From Alloboseaceae bacterium BT-24-1 (GTDB taxonomy: Bacteria > Pseudomonadota > Alphaproteobacteria > Rhizobiales > Beijerinckiaceae), in contig JAOYTL010000025.1 of assembly GCA_025846845.1 (NCBI GenBank), positions 1 to 63,817 on the forward strand: a stretch of 63,817 bases of DNA. Reading direction: 5' to 3'. Below the pieces are notes generated by a model. That model was not told the origin of the DNA, did not search any database, and saw nothing but the letters and a program-made list of their open reading frames with translations. The position numbers were made by a program, and so were the translations under genes. Positions 1 through 8,318 of the stretch are shown in pieces; position 1 is the first letter of the stretch; the number at the start of each line of letters is the position of its first letter.

Positions 1-207
1 TTCTGATGCCGCATGGCGTCGATCCCGTCTCGTGTCCAAAACACCGGCAAGTGCTTGGAAACAAGTAGAATCAACGCCATGCACAACGTCTAGAAATTTA
101 AACCGGACAGCCGTGGGTCGAGCCCGAGCATGACACCCTCTTCACTGCACTTGCCTCGCTCCCATCTCCCGCGCCATCTTGCGCCGCAACGACATGGAGG
201 CGGGACG

Positions 208-1698
208 ATGACGACGCGGCGCGATCTTCTGGCGGGAGCAGGCCTCACCGCCCTCGCAACCCAGCTTCCGCTTTCCGCCTTCGCGCAAGCGAAGGACAGC
301 GTCACCATCGGCATGACGCTGGAGCCGCCGACGCTCGATCCGACCTCTGGCGCGGCGCAGGCGATCCGCGAGGTCGTGCTGCAGAACATCTTCGAGGGGT
401 TGGTGGCGATGGACCGCACCGGCAAGCTCGTGCCGGCGCTGGCCGAAAGCTGGACCCTCGCCGCCGACAACCTCACCTACACCTTCAAGCTCAGGCCGAA
501 TGCGCGCTTCCATGACGGCACGCCGTTCTCCTCGCGTGACGTCAAATTCTCCTTCGAGCGCGCGGTCGGGCCCGATTCGACCAATGCGCAGCGCTGGATC
601 TTCACGCCGATCGAAAGCATCGAGGCGCCCGATCCGGTCAGGCTCATCATCAAGCTGAAGCAGCCGACGGCGAACTTCGTCTACGGGCTGTCCTGGGGCG
701 ATGCGATCATCGTCTCGCCGGCGACGGCTGCCAACAACAAGACCAATCCGGTCGGCACCGGCCCGTTCAAGTTCGCACGCTGGAACCGCGGCGACCGGCT
801 CGAGCTGGCGCGCAACGACGAGTATTGGGGCGCCAAGCCTTCGCTCGCCAAAGCGACCTTCCGCTTCATCTCCGATCCGCAGGCGCAGGTCGCAGCGCTC
901 AGGGCCGGCGATATCGACGTCTTCACCAATCTTTCGGCGCCGGAGGCGATCCCGCAGCTCAAGGCCGATCCCAAGCTCAAGGTCACGCTCGGCAAGACCG
1001 AGGGCGAGACCATCCTCGCCATCAACAACGCCAAGGCGCCGTTCAGCGATGTCCGGGTGCGCCAGGCGATCTCGCATGTGCTCGACCGCAAGACGATCGC
1101 GCTCGGCATCTACGGTTTCGATCTCGACTATATCGGCAGCCATTTCTCGCCGCTGCATCCGGCCTATGTCGACCTGACCCAGACCTATCCGGCCGATCTC
1201 GCCAAGGCGAAGAGCCTGCTCGCGGCGGCCGGTTTCCCGAAGGGCTTCGAATGCACGCTGCGCCTGCCGCCGCCGGCCTATGCCAGGCGCGGCGGCGAGA
1301 TCGTCGCGGCGCTGCTGGCGCAGATCGGCATCACCGCGAAGATCGAGCCGCTGGAATTCCCGCAATGGCTGGAGCGGGTGTTCAAGGCTCGAGACTTCGA
1401 CCTCACCATCATCTCGCACACCGAGCCGCTCGACATCGCCAACTACGCCCGCGACGACTACTACTTCCAGTACAGGAATCCCGAGTTCAAGGCGCTGATC
1501 GAAAAGATCGACCGCACCATCGACGAGGCCGAGCGCAACAAGCTCTATGGCGACGCCCAGCGCATGCTGGCGCGCGACGCGGTCAACGGTTTCCTCTTTA
1601 TCCTGCCGAAGATCACGGTGACCAAGGCCGATCTCGACGGCATGTGGACCGACTGGCCGCTGCCGCTGACGCCGCTGGCGGAGGTGCGCTGGCGGTAG
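208..1698 (+). CDS. ABC transporter substrate-binding protein, family 5 (DppA/OppA-like)
   Basis: Periplasmic binding component of an ABC importer for peptides or similar solutes (SBP_bac_5 fold). The chosen ATG has a GGAGG seven bases upstream and begins a twin-arginine-like leader: RRDLL at residues 4-8, a hydrophobic stretch, and an AFA cleavage site near residue 26. A longer reading from 130 has no such leader. The mature part carries family features such as LEPPTLDP and an EGLV segment near the N-terminus and a NPVGTGPFKF core. Length 496 residues is normal for the family. Two permease genes and an amidase follow in the same direction, separated from this gene by a 220-base palindromic repeat. 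Substrate is unknown; the downstream amidase suggests an amide or short peptide. Confidence 0.9.
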   Translation: MTTRRDLLAGAGLTALATQLPLSAFAQAKDSVTIGMTLEPPTLDPTSGAAQAIREVVLQNIFEGLVAMDRTGKLVPALAESWTLAADNLTYTFKLRPNARFHDGTPFSSRDVKFSFERAVGPDSTNAQRWIFTPIESIEAPDPVRLIIKLKQPTANFVYGLSWGDAIIVSPATAANNKTNPVGTGPFKFARWNRGDRLELARNDEYWGAKPSLAKATFRFISDPQAQVAALRAGDIDVFTNLSAPEAIPQLKADPKLKVTLGKTEGETILAINNAKAPFSDVRVRQAISHVLDRKTIALGIYGFDLDYIGSHFSPLHPAYVDLTQTYPADLAKAKSLLAAAGFPKGFECTLRLPPPAYARRGGEIVAALLAQIGITAKIEPLEFPQWLERVFKARDFDLTIISHTEPLDIANYARDDYYFQYRNPEFKALIEKIDRTIDEAERNKLYGDAQRMLARDAVNGFLFILPKITVTKADLDGMWTDWPLPLTPLAEVRWR

Positions 1699-1729
1699 GT
1701 GTTTTTGCGATGACGATGGGGACATCCGC

Positions 1730-1870
1730 GGGGAACCCCTCTCCCGGATGGGAGAGGGGCAGGGGTGAGAGACCGCCGCTGATCGGTAGACAGAGCGGCG
1801 CCGCTGCGACCTTATCGGTTAGGGCAGGCCCTCATCCCTGCCCTTCTCCCATACGGGAGAAGGGTTCCCC
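1730..1870. repeat. composite inverted repeat (RIME/REP-like), copy 1
   Basis: Two hairpin-forming arms face each other: GGGGAACCCCTCTCCC with its partner GGGAGAGG at the left, and CCTTCTCCC/GGGAGAAGGGTTCCCC at the right. The outer GGGGAACC and GGTTCCCC pair with each other, so the whole block can fold into one cruciform. It lies between the binding-protein gene and its permeases and may stop or stabilise the mRNA there. It is the most diverged of the copies in this window. Confidence 0.7.
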
Positions 1871-1921
1871 GCGCCTCTCAAGTCCGTTTCGCGTCGCCTC
1901 GTCCGGCCCGCGGAGTGGCGA

Positions 1922-2869
1922 ATGACCGCCTACCTGCTCCGCCGCCTCGTCTCCTTCGCCCTGACATTATTCGGCGCGGCGATCGTCATCTTTCTGGTGC
2001 TGGAGATCCTGCCGGGCGATCCGGCGGCGGTGACGCTCGGGCTCAATGCGGCGCCCGAGGCGCTCGCGGCGCTGCGGGCCGAGATGGGGCTCGACCAGCC
2101 GGCATTGCTGCGCTTCTTTTCCTGGATCGGCGGCCTCGTCACCGGCGATCTCGGCCTCAGCTACACCTACCGCGTGCCGGTGACGCAATTGATCGGCGAA
2201 CGCATGGTGGTGACGCTGCCGCTCGCCTCGATGGCGATCCTGCTCGCCTCGGCGATCGGCATCCCGCTCGGCGCGCTTGCCGCAGCCAATCACAACCGCG
2301 CCGGCGACGCGGCCGTGATGGTCTTCGCCCAGGCCGGGCTCGCCATCCCGAATTTCTGGTTCGGCCTTTTGCTCGTGCTGGTTTTCGCGGTTGGCGCCGG
2401 CTGGCTGCCGGCCGGCGGCTTTCCAGGCTGGCAGGCCGGCTTCTGGCCGGCGTTCAAATCGCTGCTGCTGCCGGCCGTCGCGCTTGCCCTGCCGCAGGCG
2501 GCGATCCTCGCCCGCGTCACCCGCTCGGCCATGCTCGAGACGATGCAGGAGGATTATGTCCGCACCGCCCGGGCCAAAGGGGTGAGCCGGCGGCGGACAA
2601 TGCTGCGGCATGTGCTGCGCAATGCGTTGATCCCGGTCGTGACCGTGCTGGGCCTGCAGTTCTCGGTGCTGCTGGCGGGGGCGATCATCATCGAGAACGT
2701 CTTCGCCTTGCCGGGCTTGGGCCGTCTCGTCTTCCAGTCGATCGCCCAGCATGACCTGATCGTGGTCAAGGACCTGGTGATGCTGTTCTCAGCCCTGGTC
2801 GTCTTCATCAATTTCGCGATCGAGCTGCTCTACGGGCTGATCGATCCGCGCCTGCGGCAGGCGCCATGA
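1922..2869 (+). CDS. ABC transporter permease, DppB-like
   Basis: Inner-membrane permease of the peptide/nickel importer, 315 residues, the usual DppB size. It has a first transmembrane helix at about residues 9-29, further helices in the central BPD_transp_1 domain, and an EAA-type loop near residues 215-235 (TARAKGVSRRR) that docks the ATPase. The family-typical ending LLYGLIDPRLR is present. Its last four bases (ATGA) overlap the start of the next permease gene, showing translational coupling. It forms the heterodimeric pore with the DppC-like protein. Confidence 0.92.
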   Translation: MTAYLLRRLVSFALTLFGAAIVIFLVLEILPGDPAAVTLGLNAAPEALAALRAEMGLDQPALLRFFSWIGGLVTGDLGLSYTYRVPVTQLIGERMVVTLPLASMAILLASAIGIPLGALAAANHNRAGDAAVMVFAQAGLAIPNFWFGLLLVLVFAVGAGWLPAGGFPGWQAGFWPAFKSLLLPAVALALPQAAILARVTRSAMLETMQEDYVRTARAKGVSRRRTMLRHVLRNALIPVVTVLGLQFSVLLAGAIIIENVFALPGLGRLVFQSIAQHDLIVVKDLVMLFSALVVFINFAIELLYGLIDPRLRQAP

Positions 2870-3723
2870 GCGTGGTCGCGCGCCGTTCACAGCCGCGGCG
2901 CTGGTGGGCCGGGCCGTCCTTCCTGGCCGGCCTGCTGCTCGGCGGGCTCGTCGTCGCCATGGCGCTGGTCTCCTATGTTTGGACACCCTATGAGCCGACC
3001 CAGATGGCGATCCTGAAGCGCCTGCGGCCGCCTTCGGCCGAGCACTGGTTCGGCACCGACCAGTTCGGCCGCGACGTGTTCTCGATGATCATGGTCGGCG
3101 CGCGCAATTCGCTGGCGGTGGGGCTGGGCGCGGTCGGGCTCGGCCTGACCGCTGGCAGCGCGCTCGGGCTGATCGCGGCGATCCGGCGCGACGGGTGGCT
3201 CGACAATCTGATCATGCGCATGGCCGATTTCAGCCACGCCTTCCCGGCGGTGCTCTCGGCGATCATGATCAGCGCCGTCTGGGGACCCGGCATGATGAAC
3301 GCGGTGATCGCGATCGCGCTGTTCAGCCTGCCCTATTTCGCGAGACTCGCTCGGGGAGCGGCGCTGCAATGCTGGGCGCTCGACTATGTGCTGGCGGCGC
3401 GCGCAGCGGGACTGACCGAGCTGGCGATCACGCGCCAGCATGTCCTGCCCAACATCGCCGGCGTCCTGGTTGTGCAGGCGACGATCCAGTTCGCGCTCGC
3501 CATCCTCGCCGAGGCCGGCCTGTCCTATCTTGGTCTCGGCACGCAGCCGCCGGCGCCGTCCTGGGGCCGGATGCTGAACGAGGCGCAGACCTTCATGGCA
3601 GCGCAGCCCTGGCTCGCGATCTTTCCGGGCGCGGCGATCGCGTTCTCGGTGCTGGCCTTCAATTTGCTGGGCGACGGTTTGCGCGACGCGGTCGATCCGC
3701 GCCTGCGCCGGTCCCGGGATTAG
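2866..3723 (+). CDS. ABC transporter permease, DppC-like
   Basis: Second permease of the importer, 285 residues. A first membrane helix (about residues 18-38) is followed by the DppC signature HWFGTDQFGRDVFSM near residue 62, then the BPD_transp_1 domain with an EAA loop (ARAAGLTE) and the typical YLGLGTQPPAPSWG segment near 220. The start overlaps the DppB-like stop by four bases. No ATPase gene follows; the next gene is an amidase 27 bases on, so ATP hydrolysis must come from genes outside the window. Confidence 0.92.
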   Translation: MSVVARRSQPRRWWAGPSFLAGLLLGGLVVAMALVSYVWTPYEPTQMAILKRLRPPSAEHWFGTDQFGRDVFSMIMVGARNSLAVGLGAVGLGLTAGSALGLIAAIRRDGWLDNLIMRMADFSHAFPAVLSAIMISAVWGPGMMNAVIAIALFSLPYFARLARGAALQCWALDYVLAARAAGLTELAITRQHVLPNIAGVLVVQATIQFALAILAEAGLSYLGLGTQPPAPSWGRMLNEAQTFMAAQPWLAIFPGAAIAFSVLAFNLLGDGLRDAVDPRLRRSRD

Positions 3724-3750
3724 TCTGGACATGCTTGCGGAGCCCTCCTC

Positions 3751-5157
3751 ATGATCGAGTTCGCCGATCTCAGCGCCGTCGACATGCTCCGGGCCTTCCG
3801 CTCGCGCGAGCTCTCGCCGGTCGAGGTCACCGAGGCGGTGATCGCGCGCATCGAGCTTTGGGAGCCCTCGCTGAAGGCGCTCTACGCCTACGACCCGGAC
3901 GGCGCGCGCGCCGCTGCGAAGGCAAGCGAGGAGCGCTGGCGCAAGGGCGAGGCGCTGCCGCTCGATGGCGTGCCCTGCACGATCAAGGAGAATATCGCGA
4001 CCAAGGGTACGGCGGTGCCGCTGGGCACGGCGGCGATGGAACTCAGCCCCGCCGCGGCCGATGCGCCGCCGGCGCAGCGTTTGCGTGAGGCTGGCTGTGT
4101 CATCCTCGCCAAGACGACGATGCCGGATTACGGCATGCTCTCATCCGGTCTGTCGAGCTTCCACGAACTGGCGCGCAATCCGTTCGATCTCTCCAAGAAT
4201 CCGGGTGGTTCCTCGGCCGGGGCAGGCGCGGCGGGGGCAGCCGGTTATGGCCCCTTGCATGTCGGCACCGATATCGGTGGCTCGATCCGCCTGCCGGCCG
4301 GCTGGTGCGGACTGGTCGGCCTGAAGCCCAGTTTCGGCCGGGTGCCGATCGACCCGACCTATTACGGCCGTGTCGCTGGGCCAATGACGCGCACGGTCGC
4401 CGACGCCGCGCTGATGATGCGCGAGCTCTCCAAGCCGGACGAGCGCGACCCGATGAGCCTGCCGCCGCAGGAGATCGATTGGGGGAATCTCGAGCGCGAG
4501 CCGCGCGGGCTCAGGATCGGATTGCAATTGGAGGCGGGTATCGGCCTGCCGGTCGAGCCGGAGGTCAGGGTGGCGATCGCCAAAGCGGCCGACGCTTTCC
4601 GCAAGGCCGGTGCGATCGTTGAATTGGCGCCGCCCTTCCTGACGCAGGACATGCTCGACGGGCTCGACGATTTCTGGCGCCAGCGCGCCTGGGCCGAGAT
4701 CGGCGCCCTGCCGAAGGAGCGCCAGGACAAGGTGCTGCCCTATATCTACGCCTGGGCCGAGCGCGGCCGCTCGCTCAGCGGGGCGCAGGTGCATCGGGGC
4801 ATGAGCCAGATGCTGGCGATCCGCCATGCGGCGCTGAAGGCGGCCCAGCCCTTCGACTATGTGCTCTCTCCGGTCTCGCCGGTGCCGAGCTTTGCCGCCG
4901 AGCTGGCCTCGCCGATCCACGATCCCGAACGGCCGTTCGAGCACATCGTCTTCACCGTCGCCGCCAACATGTCGGACCAGCCGGCGATCTCGGTCCATGC
5001 CGGCATGACCGCGTCGGGCCTGCCGATCGGCCTGCAGATCACCGGCAAGCGCTTCGACGATCTCGGCGTGCTGCAGATGGCGCGGGCCTGGGAGCGCCTG
5101 CGCGGGGAGGGGCCGGAGTGGCCTCGGGTGCCCCGGGTTTCGAGCGCCACTGGTTGA
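3751..5157 (+). CDS. amidase signature family hydrolase
   Basis: Cytoplasmic amide hydrolase of the amidase-signature family, 468 residues. The Ser-cisSer-Lys triad is visible: Lys79 in TIKEN, cis-Ser154 in PGGSSAG, and nucleophile Ser178 in TDIGGSIR, with the family's 24-residue spacing between the two serines. The gene follows the DppC-like permease by 27 bases and is probably co-transcribed, so it may hydrolyse the imported amide or derivatised amino acid. Homologues are annotated as aryl-acylamidases, GatA-like proteins or indoleacetamide hydrolases; sequence alone does not settle the substrate. No GatB or GatC gene is adjacent, so it is unlikely to be the tRNA amidotransferase subunit. 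Confidence 0.9.
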   Translation: MIEFADLSAVDMLRAFRSRELSPVEVTEAVIARIELWEPSLKALYAYDPDGARAAAKASEERWRKGEALPLDGVPCTIKENIATKGTAVPLGTAAMELSPAAADAPPAQRLREAGCVILAKTTMPDYGMLSSGLSSFHELARNPFDLSKNPGGSSAGAGAAGAAGYGPLHVGTDIGGSIRLPAGWCGLVGLKPSFGRVPIDPTYYGRVAGPMTRTVADAALMMRELSKPDERDPMSLPPQEIDWGNLEREPRGLRIGLQLEAGIGLPVEPEVRVAIAKAADAFRKAGAIVELAPPFLTQDMLDGLDDFWRQRAWAEIGALPKERQDKVLPYIYAWAERGRSLSGAQVHRGMSQMLAIRHAALKAAQPFDYVLSPVSPVPSFAAELASPIHDPERPFEHIVFTVAANMSDQPAISVHAGMTASGLPIGLQITGKRFDDLGVLQMARAWERLRGEGPEWPRVPRVSSATG

Positions 5158-5165
5158 GCGCAACA

Positions 5166-5380
5166 TGTCCCCTCTCCCCTTGCGGGAGAGGGTTAGGGTG
5201 AGGGGTCGCGCGACGCTTCATCGTCATGGTCGGGCTTGTCCCGACCATCCACGTCTTCGCTGGCCGATAGCGGTGTTCAAGACGTGGATGCTCGCCACAA
5301 GGGCGAGCATGACGGATAGACCTGAGCGACCCCTCATCCGACCCTTCGGGCCACCTTCTTCCGCAAGGGGAGAAGGGAGC
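5166..5380. repeat. composite inverted repeat, copy 2, carrying a nested second repeat
   Basis: The left arm contains CCCCTTGCGGGAGAGGG then TTAGGGTGAGGGGTCGCGCGAC; the right arm reads GAGCGACCCCTCATCCG then the hairpin TTCCGCAAGGGGAGAAGGG. These arms recur at 42.2, 44.2 and 59.7 kb around different short cores. Here the core is replaced by a distinct three-part palindromic element (5226-5310), which makes this copy longer than the others. It lies between two convergent genes. Confidence 0.8.
5226..5310. repeat. tripartite palindromic element nested in copy 2
   Basis: It has three nested parts: hairpin ATGGTCGGG/CCCGACCAT (5226-5248), a long-range pair CACGTCTT/AAGACGTG flanking the centre, and hairpin ATGCTCGCC/GGCGAGCAT (5288-5310). 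The whole can fold as a three-way junction. Related half-elements, such as a GGACTCGG/CCGAGTCC hairpin near 14432-14459, occur elsewhere in the window. Confidence 0.65.
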
Positions 5381-5388
5381 GGCGGCGC

Positions 5389-5799
5389 CTAAGCCTTCTT
5401 CTTCTTCCCGGCCGTGTTCAGCGCCACGGCGGCGCGGATGAGCGCCGCCAGCGCCGCCTCGTCGATCGCAGCGCCCTCGTGGATGTCGATGGCGCGCCGC
5501 GTATTGCCGTCGAGGCTGGAATTGAACAGGCCTGAAGGATCCGGCAGCGAGGCGCCCTTGGCGAAGGTCAGCTTCATCGCGCCCTTGTAGGTCTCGCCGG
5601 TGCAGATGATGCCGGCATGCTCCCAGACCGGGACACCGCGCCATTTCCACGTCTCGACCACCTCAGGATCGGCTTGCCGGATGGTGGCGCGGACTTTTGC
5701 AAGCGCCGCACCGCGCCAATCTGTCAGTTCCGCGATCCGGGCATCGATCTGCTCCGAGGCCGAGGCTCCGTCGTCCGTCTTGTTGTTCGCCTGTTTCAT
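5389..5799 (-). CDS. DUF1801 domain protein (YdhG-like)
   Basis: Small cytoplasmic protein of 136 residues with a DUF1801 fold, the family that includes YdhG and proteins called frataxin-like iron chaperones. A WKWRGVPVW segment near the centre and a SSLDGNTRRAIDIHEG segment toward the C-terminus support this. It ends in a lysine-rich tail. A GAGGA lies about nine bases before the ATG. It is the last gene of a minus-strand group headed by an ArsR regulator, 22 bases after a second DUF1801 gene. Biochemical function is not established for this family. Confidence 0.82.
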   Translation of the reverse strand: MKQANNKTDDGASASEQIDARIAELTDWRGAALAKVRATIRQADPEVVETWKWRGVPVWEHAGIICTGETYKGAMKLTFAKGASLPDPSGLFNSSLDGNTRRAIDIHEGAAIDEAALAALIRAAVALNTAGKKKKA

Positions 5800-5821
5800 C
5801 GGGCCGATATCCTCGTAGTCG

Positions 5822-6277
5822 TCACATCTTCTCGCCGGGCAAGGCGGCGGCCTGCTTCACCCAGGCGGTGAACTGGGCCTCGTCGAGTTCGTCATCCTCG
5901 TGGATGTTGAGATAGCGCACCTCCTTCTGCTTGGAGGGGCCGCGCGGGACGGGATCGAGCGAGGCGCCGCGGAAGAAGGCGACCTTCACGTATTTCGCGA
6001 AGACATGGACGCCGAGGAACCAGTGTCCCTCCTCGACGCCATAGAGTGGCGAGTTCCATTTCACCGCTTTCCTGACGCCGGGCACGGCGCTGGTGATCAG
6101 CGCGTCCAAGCGGGCTCCGAGCCCGCTTTTCCAGCCCGGCATGGCGGCGATATAGGCCTGCACCGGTGCATCGCCATAACCCTTGGCGATCTGCGGATTG
6201 CCGCCGGAGAGCAGGACGGGCTGCCCGCCTTCGCTCGCTTTCGGTTTCGGTGCCGCTTTCGAGGTCTTGCTGGGCAT
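5822..6277 (-). CDS. DUF1801 domain protein, second copy
   Basis: 151-residue protein with a lysine/alanine-rich N-terminal tail (about 25 residues) followed by a DUF1801 domain: VRKAVKWNSPLYG near the middle, FAKYVKVAFFRGASLDP, and RYLNIHEDDELD. The start at 6277 has an AGGAG eight bases upstream, whereas the reading could be extended to 6328 with no good ribosome site. It is only distantly like its neighbour, so this is an old pair rather than a recent duplication. Genes of this family often travel with ArsR/AHSA1 pairs, as here. Confidence 0.85.
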   Translation of the reverse strand: MPSKTSKAAPKPKASEGGQPVLLSGGNPQIAKGYGDAPVQAYIAAMPGWKSGLGARLDALITSAVPGVRKAVKWNSPLYGVEEGHWFLGVHVFAKYVKVAFFRGASLDPVPRGPSKQKEVRYLNIHEDDELDEAQFTAWVKQAAALPGEKM

Positions 6278-6287
6278 TGCCTTGCTC

Positions 6288-6509
6288 CTAGCTGCCGGCC
6301 CGTCGTGTCCTGCGCCAGCCGGCGGCATAGGGCAGCGCGAACATATAGAGGCCCGAGAAAATCAGCAGGAACAGCGGCAGCAGCGGCGAATAGACGATCC
6401 AGGCCGGTGGTGGTCCCAGCGCCATGGCGACGAAATTGGCGATGACGGTCGCCGTGAAGATGATGGCGAGCCAGCGATGGCCCTGCCGAATAGCGCCGCT
6501 CAAGGTCAC
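6288..6509 (-). CDS. small two-helix membrane protein
   Basis: 73-residue protein starting at GTG with a strong AAGGAGG a few bases upstream; a longer reading to 6614 would run into the neighbouring gene. Two hydrophobic helices are evident: roughly residues 12-30 (LAIIFTATVIANFVAMALG) and 36-56 (IVYSPLLPLFLLIFSGLYMFA), followed by an arginine-rich cytoplasmic end. It is placed between the AHSA1 and DUF1801 genes in one minus-strand unit. No function is known; it may be an accessory membrane protein of this ArsR-controlled group. Confidence 0.75.
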   Translation of the reverse strand: MTLSGAIRQGHRWLAIIFTATVIANFVAMALGPPPAWIVYSPLLPLFLLIFSGLYMFALPYAAGWRRTRRAGS

Positions 6510-6543
6510 GGTAACCTCCTTCCAAAGATGACAGCCGACATGG

Positions 6544-6975
6544 TCACTCCGCCCGCTCCAGCAGCTGTTCCAGCTTGCCGAAGAACTCCTGCCAGCCGGC
6601 CCTGGCGCCGCCAAAAGCCTGTTTCTGCTCCGGCCGGAATCCCGCCTGCTCCATGCGCAGCAGCGTGCCCCTGGCAGTCGGGGTGAGCGTGAAGGTCACG
6701 ACGCTCTTCATGTCGAAGGCAGGATCGTCATGGGCGAAGTCCCAAGTGTAGGACAGCGTCCGGTTCGGCTCGATGTCGAGGACCTCGCAATCGAGCACGC
6801 CACCCCACTCGCCGCGCAGGTTGAAGCGATGGCCGACGACCGGCGCGAAATCGTTCTTCATCAGCCACTCCGCGATCAGATGCGGCTGCGTCAGCGCGCG
6901 CCAGAGCTTTTCCGGCGGGTGGGCGATCTCGCGCTCGACGGTGACGGAGCGCGTTTGCGTGGTGGCGGTGCTCAT
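6544..6975 (-). CDS. SRPBCC/AHSA1 domain protein
   Basis: 143-residue START-like (AHSA1, activator of Hsp90 ATPase homologue) protein with a hydrophobic ligand-binding fold. Diagnostic pieces are the N-terminal VEREIAHPPEKLWRALTQP, WGGVLDCEVLDIEP and the C-terminal GGARAGWQEFFGKLEQLL. Its ATG overlaps the stop of the ArsR gene (ATGA), so the two are translated together. Such ArsR-AHSA1 pairs are common and usually of unknown ligand. Confidence 0.9.
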   Translation of the reverse strand: MSTATTQTRSVTVEREIAHPPEKLWRALTQPHLIAEWLMKNDFAPVVGHRFNLRGEWGGVLDCEVLDIEPNRTLSYTWDFAHDDPAFDMKSVVTFTLTPTARGTLLRMEQAGFRPEQKQAFGGARAGWQEFFGKLEQLLERAE

Positions 6976-7295
6976 TGATCCATCCTTGTGAGCAAATTTT
7001 CGAGGTCGTCGAACCGTGCCTCCCAGAACCCGGCCATCTGGCTGGTCCAGTCGATCAGCGGGGAGAGTGCGCCGAGCTGGGCGCTGTAATGGGTCTGGCG
7101 GCCGGCATGGCGATCGCGCACCAGCCCGGCCTGCTTCAGCACACCGAGATGTTTCGAGACCGCCGGCTGCGAGACCCCGGCCTGTGCGGTCAGGGCGCCG
7201 ACCGTCTGCTCACCGTCCCGGCACAGGCGCTCGAAGATCGCGCGCCGCGTCGGGTCGGCCAGCGTTCTGAACAGCATGTCGTGGGCGTCTGGCAT
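6972..7295 (-). CDS. ArsR/SmtB-family transcriptional regulator
   Basis: 107-residue winged-helix repressor. Residues 1-90 form the HTH_20 domain: LADPTRRAIFERLCRDGEQTVGAL, then recognition helix region VSQPAVSKHLGVLKQAGLV, then RDRHAGRQTHY in the wing. No cysteine pair of the metal-sensing type (ELCVCDL) is present, so it is probably one of the metal-independent ArsR members paired with AHSA1 proteins. It heads the minus-strand group down to 5389 and probably represses it through dyads just upstream (7305-7340). Confidence 0.93.
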   Translation of the reverse strand: MPDAHDMLFRTLADPTRRAIFERLCRDGEQTVGALTAQAGVSQPAVSKHLGVLKQAGLVRDRHAGRQTHYSAQLGALSPLIDWTSQMAGFWEARFDDLENLLTRMDQ

Positions 7296-7304
7296 CTGAA
7301 ATCG

Positions 7305-7338
7305 ATAACCCGTTGGCTATGGGTTTATTCATAACCAT
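7305..7338. promoter_or_regulatory. candidate ArsR operator
   Basis: Immediately upstream of the ArsR start lie TAACCC (7306-7311) facing GGGTTTA (7321-7327), and the near-palindrome ATGGGTTTATTCATAACCAT (7319-7338). The AT-rich composition and position suit an autoregulatory operator. Confidence 0.4.
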
Positions 7339-7496
7339 GGAGCTATGAGTTAGTCAAGCACCCTCGCAAACAAGGCGGGGCAGGGGTGTGGCAGCTGTGC
7401 TGGACCGGCGCGCGTCGCTACCGCAGGATGCCCTACGAAACCGTCGGGAGCATCTGCGTTGGTGCTCCCGCAGTCACGCCTTCAAGGAACCCCACC

Positions 7497-8297
7497 ATGG
7501 ATCTGATGCTGAACGGCAAGCGCGCTTTGGTCACGGGCGGCAGCAAGGGGATCGGCCGCGCCATCGCGCGGCAGCTGGCGCTCGAGGGCGTCGACGTCGT
7601 CATCGCCGCACGCAACCAGGCGGAGCTCGATGCCGCGGCGGCTGAGCTGACGCAGGAGAGCGGCCGCAAGGTCGTCGGTCTCAGCGTCGATACGCAGGAC
7701 GATGCCTCGGTCAAGGCACTGGTCGCCGGCACCGTCGCGGCGCTGGGCGGACTCGACATCCTCGTCAATGCCGCCGCCAAGCCGGGCGGGCAGGCGACAC
7801 CGCCCAAGCTCGCCGAGATCACCGACGCGCTGTTCTTCGACGACGTCAACGTCAAGGTGATGGGCTATCTCAGGATGGCCCGCGAGGCCGCGCCGGTGAT
7901 GGAAGCCAATGGCTGGGGCCGGATCATCAACATCAGCGGGCTGGCAGCGCGATCGACCGGCTCGACCATCGGCTCGATCCGCAATGTCGCGGTGGCGGCG
8001 CTGACCAAGAATCTCGCCGACGAGCTTGGCCCGCGGGGCATCAACGTCACCGTGGTGCATCCCGGCACGACGCGCACGGAGAAGACGCCGGGCGTGGTCG
8101 CGGCGCGGGCGACTGCCTCCGGAATGGCGCCCGAGGAGGTCGAGCGCCGCATGGCCGCCAATGTCACGATCGGCCGGCTGGTCGACATGGCGGAGGTCGC
8201 CGACATCGTCGCCTTCCTGGCCTCGCCGCGCAGCGTCGCGATCAATGGCGACGCCATCGCCTGCGGCGGCGGCGCGAAGGGCGCGATCCACTACTGA
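7497..8297 (+). CDS. SDR-family protein lacking the YxxxK catalytic pair
   Basis: 266-residue Rossmann-fold protein of the classical short-chain dehydrogenase type. The cofactor motif TGGSKGIG (residues 13-20), the NAA motif near 91 and IINIS with Ser147 are conserved. The active-site Tyr and Lys are absent: aligning through ALTKNLADELGPRG puts Gly159 and Asn163 where YxxxK is expected. The start at 7497 was preferred because homologues begin close to LNGKRALVTGG; the reading extends further upstream without a ribosome site. It is monocistronic. It may be a pseudoenzyme or use an altered mechanism; the substrate is unknown. Confidence 0.85.
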   Translation: MDLMLNGKRALVTGGSKGIGRAIARQLALEGVDVVIAARNQAELDAAAAELTQESGRKVVGLSVDTQDDASVKALVAGTVAALGGLDILVNAAAKPGGQATPPKLAEITDALFFDDVNVKVMGYLRMAREAAPVMEANGWGRIINISGLAARSTGSTIGSIRNVAVAALTKNLADELGPRGINVTVVHPGTTRTEKTPGVVAARATASGMAPEEVERRMAANVTIGRLVDMAEVADIVAFLASPRSVAINGDAIACGGGAKGAIHY

Positions 8298-8318
8298 GCG
8301 GGCGCGCCCGCTTGCTGG

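Noticed and set aside
142..1725. 527-codon minus-strand frame opposite the binding protein
   Set aside because: A shadow in a GC-rich gene; no start site and arginine/leucine-rich product.
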